From assembly GCA_949128115.1 (NCBI GenBank), contig OX421962.1, positions 10,422,262 to 10,486,261 on the forward strand: a DNA stretch of 64,000 nucleotides, written 5' to 3'. The first letter of the stretch is position 1. Each line of letters opens with the position of its first letter. The stretch comes from Anaspis maculata (taxonomy: Eukaryota > Arthropoda > Insecta > Coleoptera > Scraptiidae). Below the pieces are notes generated by a model. It had not been told where the DNA came from and made no database searches. It worked only from the letters and a program-made list of their open reading frames with translations. Below are positions 59,207 to 64,000 of the stretch, one piece after another. A program made the position numbers and the translations under genes.

Positions 59207-61262
59207 GTCATTGGCAACATAAGCATACACTCATGGCATACACTGTCATTTTCAAAATATTATTCAAAGTAAAAGGAGTCATTTGAGTTTCATACAATAT
59301 TTTTTTATCAATAGCAGAGCATAAAACATAACCATGGACATATGGACACCCTGTAAAATTAACGTAATGGAGTATTATACTAGAATGTTTTTTTGTCGAA
59401 ATGGAAACTACATCGAAAAATAATTGACCCGTATTTTTTTATTCGGTCGAAAATCGAATCGTTTGGGCGTAATCGATAAAAGAAGATCAACTACTTGTGA
59501 CTGCCTTTGTAAATGACGTCAGAACTAAACTGCTTGACAATTGAACTGCAACACCTAAAAATTAGGTGCGTTTTCAAATTGAGATAGCTCGAAAAATATT
59601 CGACGGATTCCAGAAATTCAGGCATGTGAGGAAAGATCATTTCTTTGACTATGAAGTGCTGGTATTGATGATAAGTTTGATTGCACAATTTGTCATATAC
59701 AGGGTGCCAACGGAGAGCGTGCAGATATGGGCAATCTTTCACCTTGTACATTTTTCGAAAAAAAAGTCCGAGATTTTTTTTATCATCTGCTTTTGAAAGG
59801 TTGTATCATTATGCCGAAACGGTTTTGGATATTTGACCTTAACTTATTTTTTCCAAAAATTGTGCTCAATTTTCCGAAATATGCACTTTCTGATTAAGAA
59901 AAAGAAATAGAGACATTGTTTGTTTTCAAACGGCGTTGATATTGAATTTGCTCACGAAGATTTTCATTTGAGCCTCCTCATCCCCTAGAAACTACCCCTT
60001 TTGGGACACCGTCTGACAACAAGATATGAAATGCTTTATTTAAAAGGCCTAAGAAAAGTACTCATCAATAATTGGATTGAAAGAAGGATACTACGATGAC
60101 CCCACACGTACAGCTCCCTAAAAGCCACCCCTTGACTTCAAGGGGTAGTTCTTTTTTCGAGAGGGTAGCTGTTGGGATGACCTACGCAAAGGGTCATCGT
60201 GTAGCATCACTTTTGTAGTGGAACAATTGAAAAAGACGGTTTTTGGAATTTTCATGTATTGCATGTCTGATCACACCAACCCTGTCCCTGTCCCTTGAAG
60301 TCAAGGGGTGGTTTTTAGGGAGCTGTACGTGTGGGGTCATCGTAGTATCCTTATACAATCCAATTATTGATGGGTACTTTTCTTAGGCCTTTTAAATGAA
60401 GCATTGCATATCTTGTTGTGAGACAAAGACGGAGTACCAAAAGGGGTAGTTTCAAAGGGATGTGGAGGCTCAAATGAAAATCTCCGTGAGCAAACTCAAT
60501 ATGGACACCGCCGCCGTTTGAATACAAACAATGTCTCTATTTCTTTTTCTTAATCTAAAAGTGCATATTTCACAAAATTGAGCACAATTTTTTGAAAAAA
60601 AAAGTTAGGGTCAAAATTCCAAAACCGTTTCGGCATAATGATATAACTTTTCAAAATCAGGGGATAGAAAAAATCTCGGACTTTTTTTTCAAAAGTTGTA
60701 CAAGGTGAAAGATTGCCCATATCTGCACGCTATCCGTTGGCACCCTGTATATGACAAACTGTGCAATCAAACTAACCATTAAAACAAGCACTCGGTAATC
60801 AAAGAAATGATCTTTCCTCACATGCCTGAATTTCTGGAATCCGTCAAATACTTTTCGAGCTATCATAATTTGAAAACGCACCTAATTTTCAGGTGTTGCA
60901 GTTCAATTGTCAAGCAGTTTAGTAAGAATTTAAGAGTTTCGTTTATTTATTGCGGCCAAACGATTCGATTTCTGGCTAAACAAAAAAATATGGGTCAGTT
61001 ATTTTTCAATGTAGTTTCTGTTCCCATCAAAAACAAAATATTTTTTTCAAAATATAATACTCTATTGTGAACTCGGCATTTCCTAATCACATTTTCACCA
61101 ATTTCGTTGTGACGGTTTATTTAAATATAATTACTATACAGGTTGTGGGTTACATGTTTTGTACTCTGATATTGATAAAATATATTGTATGACGCTCAAA
61201 AATGACTCTTTTATTTTTAACCTAATTTTGAAAATGACAGTGTATGCTTATGTTGACACTGA
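59207..61262. mobile_element. 2.05-kb palindrome
   Basis: Arms ~59207-60210 and ~60250-61262 are inverted copies: CATAAGCATACACT mirrors AGTGTATGCTTATG, GAAATCAGGCATGTGAGGAA-type blocks pair at 59620 and 60815, and GGGGTCATCGTAGTATCC pairs around the centre. The left arm has GACACCCTGTAAA (59349) and both arms have an inner TACAGGGTGCCAACGG (59698) or complement (60735). The similar ORFs on opposite strands (59566-59796 plus, 60657-60881 minus) are the two arms. Confidence 0.85.
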
Positions 61263-61584
61263 GATTCACTAATCAGGCTTTATTTGAAATGTTTTAGATT
61301 TTTTCATGGGGTCCCCTTTGCCCTCTAAAATCTCGAGTCCTAAGGGAACATTTTTTAGGTGCTGCGGGTCAAAACTTTCTAATGGGTGTGGACAACAACT
61401 GTGCAAAATGGCTTGCTTGTATCATCAAATGCCACTTTTTTTTTGCGTACCGCAGGCACCTAATTCCAGTTGAAGTTTTAAAGTTGAGGTGGGTGAGGGC
61501 AAAAGGGGGGTAATAAGAAATATTCATAATATTTTCCTCAACAAAAAAGATAATAATTTTGTTCAATTTGATGTAAGTACCACA

Positions 61585-61795
61585 AAGTAATGCCCGTTCA
61601 CGTTGCAAATTCAGCACAAGAAATTTTTTAATCAAAAATAAAGTGAAAAGCTGGAAAGGTATACGGCTGATGGGCCCTGATAGATTTGCGCCAAAACTTT
61701 GCAGGTCCCATCAGCCGTAGCCGTAGCCCTCTAACTTATCACTTTGTTTTTGATTCCAAAAGTTCTAGTGCTGAATTTGCAACGTGAAGAACAGC
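61585..61795. mobile_element. ~210-bp palindrome at the edge of the satellite
   Basis: TTCACGTTGCAAATTCAGCA and TGCTGAATTTGCAACGTGAA bound inverted arms; inner TACGGCTGATGGGCC mirrors GGTCCCATCAGCCGTA near 61690. Confidence 0.7.
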
Positions 61796-61799
61796 ATAT

Positions 61800-64000
61800 T
61801 ATAGATGTTTCTACTTGAAATTGTAAAATAGAGGTCGGTGGGGGCAAAAGGGGAAAATTGAAAATTTTTTGAATATTTTTCTCAGTACAATTCTCTTCTG
61901 ATGTATCACAAGGTAGGTGGTTTCATTTGAAATTTTAAAGTAAAAGGGTGGGTAGGGACCAAAGGGGATGATTGATAATTTTTATATTTTTCTTGGAAAA
62001 AGAGTTCAATCCTCTCTAATCTGGTGAAACAAAAAGTACGTGTCAGTTATCATTTTTAGTTGGAACTTAAAAGAGTGGATAGAGCAAAAGGGGGTTGATT
62101 AAAAAAAATTATAATATTTTTCTCACAAAGAAAATTTGATGTTTTCAATTTGATTTATCACAAAGTAAATTATCCTACATGAGTTTTTAAAGTAAGGGTG
62201 GGTGAAGACGAGAAGGGGTGATTAATATTCTTTATATTCTTCTCAGAAAGAGAATTCAATTCTCTTCAATCGGATGAACCGAGAAGTACGTGGTTTCATT
62301 TGAAAGCTAAGGGTGTTTGAATATTTTTTTCACAAAGAGAATTTGATGTTTTCAATTTGATGTACCACAAAGTAGATAAGCCTACATGAATTTTTTCAAG
62401 TGGGTGTGGGGGGGGGGGACAACAGGATGTGATAAATAAGTTTTATATTTTTCTCAGAAAGAGAATTCAATTCTCTTCAATCTGGTGAACCATGCAAAAG
62501 TACGTGGTTCCATTTGAAATTTGGAAATCAAGGGTGGGTGGGGCAAAAGAGGGGTTAATAGAAAAAAAATGTTTTTCTCACAAAGAGAATATGATTTTTT
62601 CTGATTGATGTATCGCAAAGTTCATTATTCTACATAAAATATTAAAGTGGGTGGGTGGGGACGAAAGAGAGTAATTATAAATTCTTATATTTTCATCAGA
62701 AAAAGAACTCAATCCTCTTCAATCTAGTGAACCGAAAGTACGTGGTTCCATTTGAAATTTAGAAGTTGAGTGTGGGTGGGCCAAAAAGGGGGTTGATCAA
62801 AAAAATTCATGATATTTTTCCCACAAATAAAATTTGATGTCTTCAATTTGATGTATCACGAAGTAGATTACTCTACATGAAATTTTAAATTAAGGGTGGG
62901 TGGGGACAGAAGGGGGTTATTACTAATTTTTATAATTTTTTCAGAAAGAGAGTTCAACCTGGGGAACCAAAAAGCACGTGATACCATTTGATATTTAGAA
63001 TGTAAGGGTAGATGGGGCAAAAGGGGGGTTGATCAAAAAAATTTATAATATTTTTCTCATAAAGAGAATTTGATGTTTTCAATTTGCAATTTTCAGTTTT
63101 TTTCAATATACATGAAGTTTTTTAAGTAGGGGTGGGTGGGGACGACAGGGGGTGATTGATAATTTTTATATTTTTCTCAGAAAGAGAATTCAAGACTCTT
63201 TAATCTGGTTAATCAGAAGTACGTGGTGCCATTCAAAATTTGGAAGTTAAGGGTGGGTGGGACAAAAGGGGGGTTGAACAAAAAAAATTATAATATATTT
63301 CTCACAAAGAGAATTTGATGTCTTCAATTTGATGTATCACGAAATAGATAATTCTACATGGAATTTTAAATTAGGGGGGGGTGGGGGCAAAAGGGGGTTA
63401 TTAATAATTTTTATAATTTTCTCAGAAAGAGAGTTCAACCTGGGGAACCAAAAAGCACGTGATACCATTTGATATTTTGAATGTAAGGGTAGATGGGGCA
63501 AAAGGGGGGTTGATCAAAAAAATTTATAATATTTTTCTCACAAGGAGAATTTGATGTTTTCAATTTGATGTACCACAAAGTAGTTCAATATACATGAAGT
63601 TTTTTAAGTAGGGGTGGGTGGGGACGACAGGGGGTGATTGATAATTTTTATATTTTTCTCAGAAAGGGAATTCAAGACTTTTCAATCTGGTTAATCAGAA
63701 GTACGTGGTGCCATTTAAAATTTGGAAGTTGAGGGTGGGTGGGACAAAAGGGGGGTTGAACAAAAAAAATTATAATATATTTCTCACAAAGAGAATTTGA
63801 TGTCTTCAATTTGATGTATCACGAAATATATTATTCTACATGAAATTTTAAATTAGGGGGGGTGGGGGCAAAAGGGGGTTATTAATAATTTTCATAATTT
63901 TCTCAGAAAGAGAGTTCAACCTGGGGAACCAAAAAGCACGTGATACCATTTGATATTTTGAATGTAAGGGTAGATGGGGCAAAAGGGGGGTTGATCAAAA
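61800..64000. repeat. Satellite array with 120/240/480-bp periodicity, open to the right
   Basis: The marker TTTCTCAGAAAGAGAATTCAA recurs at ~62242, 62452, 62693, 62939, 63176, 63418, 63656 and 63899, a ~240-bp step. Between these lie related half-units with CTCACAAAGAGAATTTGATG, so the base unit is ~120 bp. From ~62940 the array repeats at 480 bp: CCTGGGGAACCAAAAAGCAC is at 62959, 63439 and 63920. Every unit has a G-rich stretch (GGGTGGGTGGGGCAAAAGGG). It continues past the window end. Confidence 0.85.

Noticed and set aside
59566..60881. Two similar ~75-aa ORFs starting MRFQI on opposite strands
   Set aside because: Again the two arms of a palindrome.

Overview
The window is eukaryotic and most likely from an insect. 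Two nuclear genes with GT-AG introns encode animal proteins, a TMA16 homologue and a mitochondrial NAD-isocitrate dehydrogenase alpha subunit. The repeat content (Ty3/gypsy, hAT, Transib-like, R1/LOA-like LINE, MITEs, SWIM and THAP gene fragments) resembles sap-feeding Hemiptera, but that placement is inference. I see no operon, Shine-Dalgarno site or CRISPR.

Layout. 1-1640: a terminal-inverted-repeat element and a decayed ORF with the CNHQEA-TR and CDTNV motifs. 1928-5837: a defective Ty3/gypsy retrotransposon on the minus strand. Its gag is frameshifted. Its pol carries a protease, a repeat block and a TARG1-like macro domain, but reverse transcriptase is gone through an in-frame internal deletion. 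5813-8469: a 2.6-kb imperfect palindrome with another element in its loop. 8966-23028: the IDH3A gene (+ strand, six coding exons, 378 aa). Its third intron (11.6 kb) is packed with five long palindromes, a hAT MITE and SWIM/THAP zinc-finger gene remnants. 23.6-28.66 kb: a degenerate 20-24 bp minisatellite interrupted by a perfect-arm hairpin and by a Transib-like element whose ends begin with the V(D)J heptamer CACAGTG and are flanked by CGACG. 28.85-29.41 kb: two copies of a tRNA-like unit framed by 10-bp inverted repeats. 30631-31868: a complete TMA16 gene on the minus strand (five coding exons, 176 aa). 32.05-34.97 kb: elements nested three deep. 35362-40337: a long-TIR element carrying a LINE fragment, split by a 4.04-kb hAT transposon with an apparently intact 944-aa transposase and perfect 8-bp target duplications. 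41.7-42.1 kb: an orphan coding exon. 42.3-64 kb: further palindromes, two very long (AC)n arrays (373 and 1,656 bp), a YY1/Pho-like motif-rich repeat field, and several tandem arrays, the last running off the right edge.

The two host genes are unrelated in function (TCA cycle; large-subunit ribosome biogenesis). Nearly everything else is mobile or repetitive DNA. Themes that recur are long imperfect palindromes, a shared TACAGGGTG end motif, and LINE fragments held inside inverted-repeat elements. The best candidate for something undescribed is the macro-domain-bearing gypsy lineage, followed by the RSS-like Transib element and the tRNA-like inverted-repeat unit.
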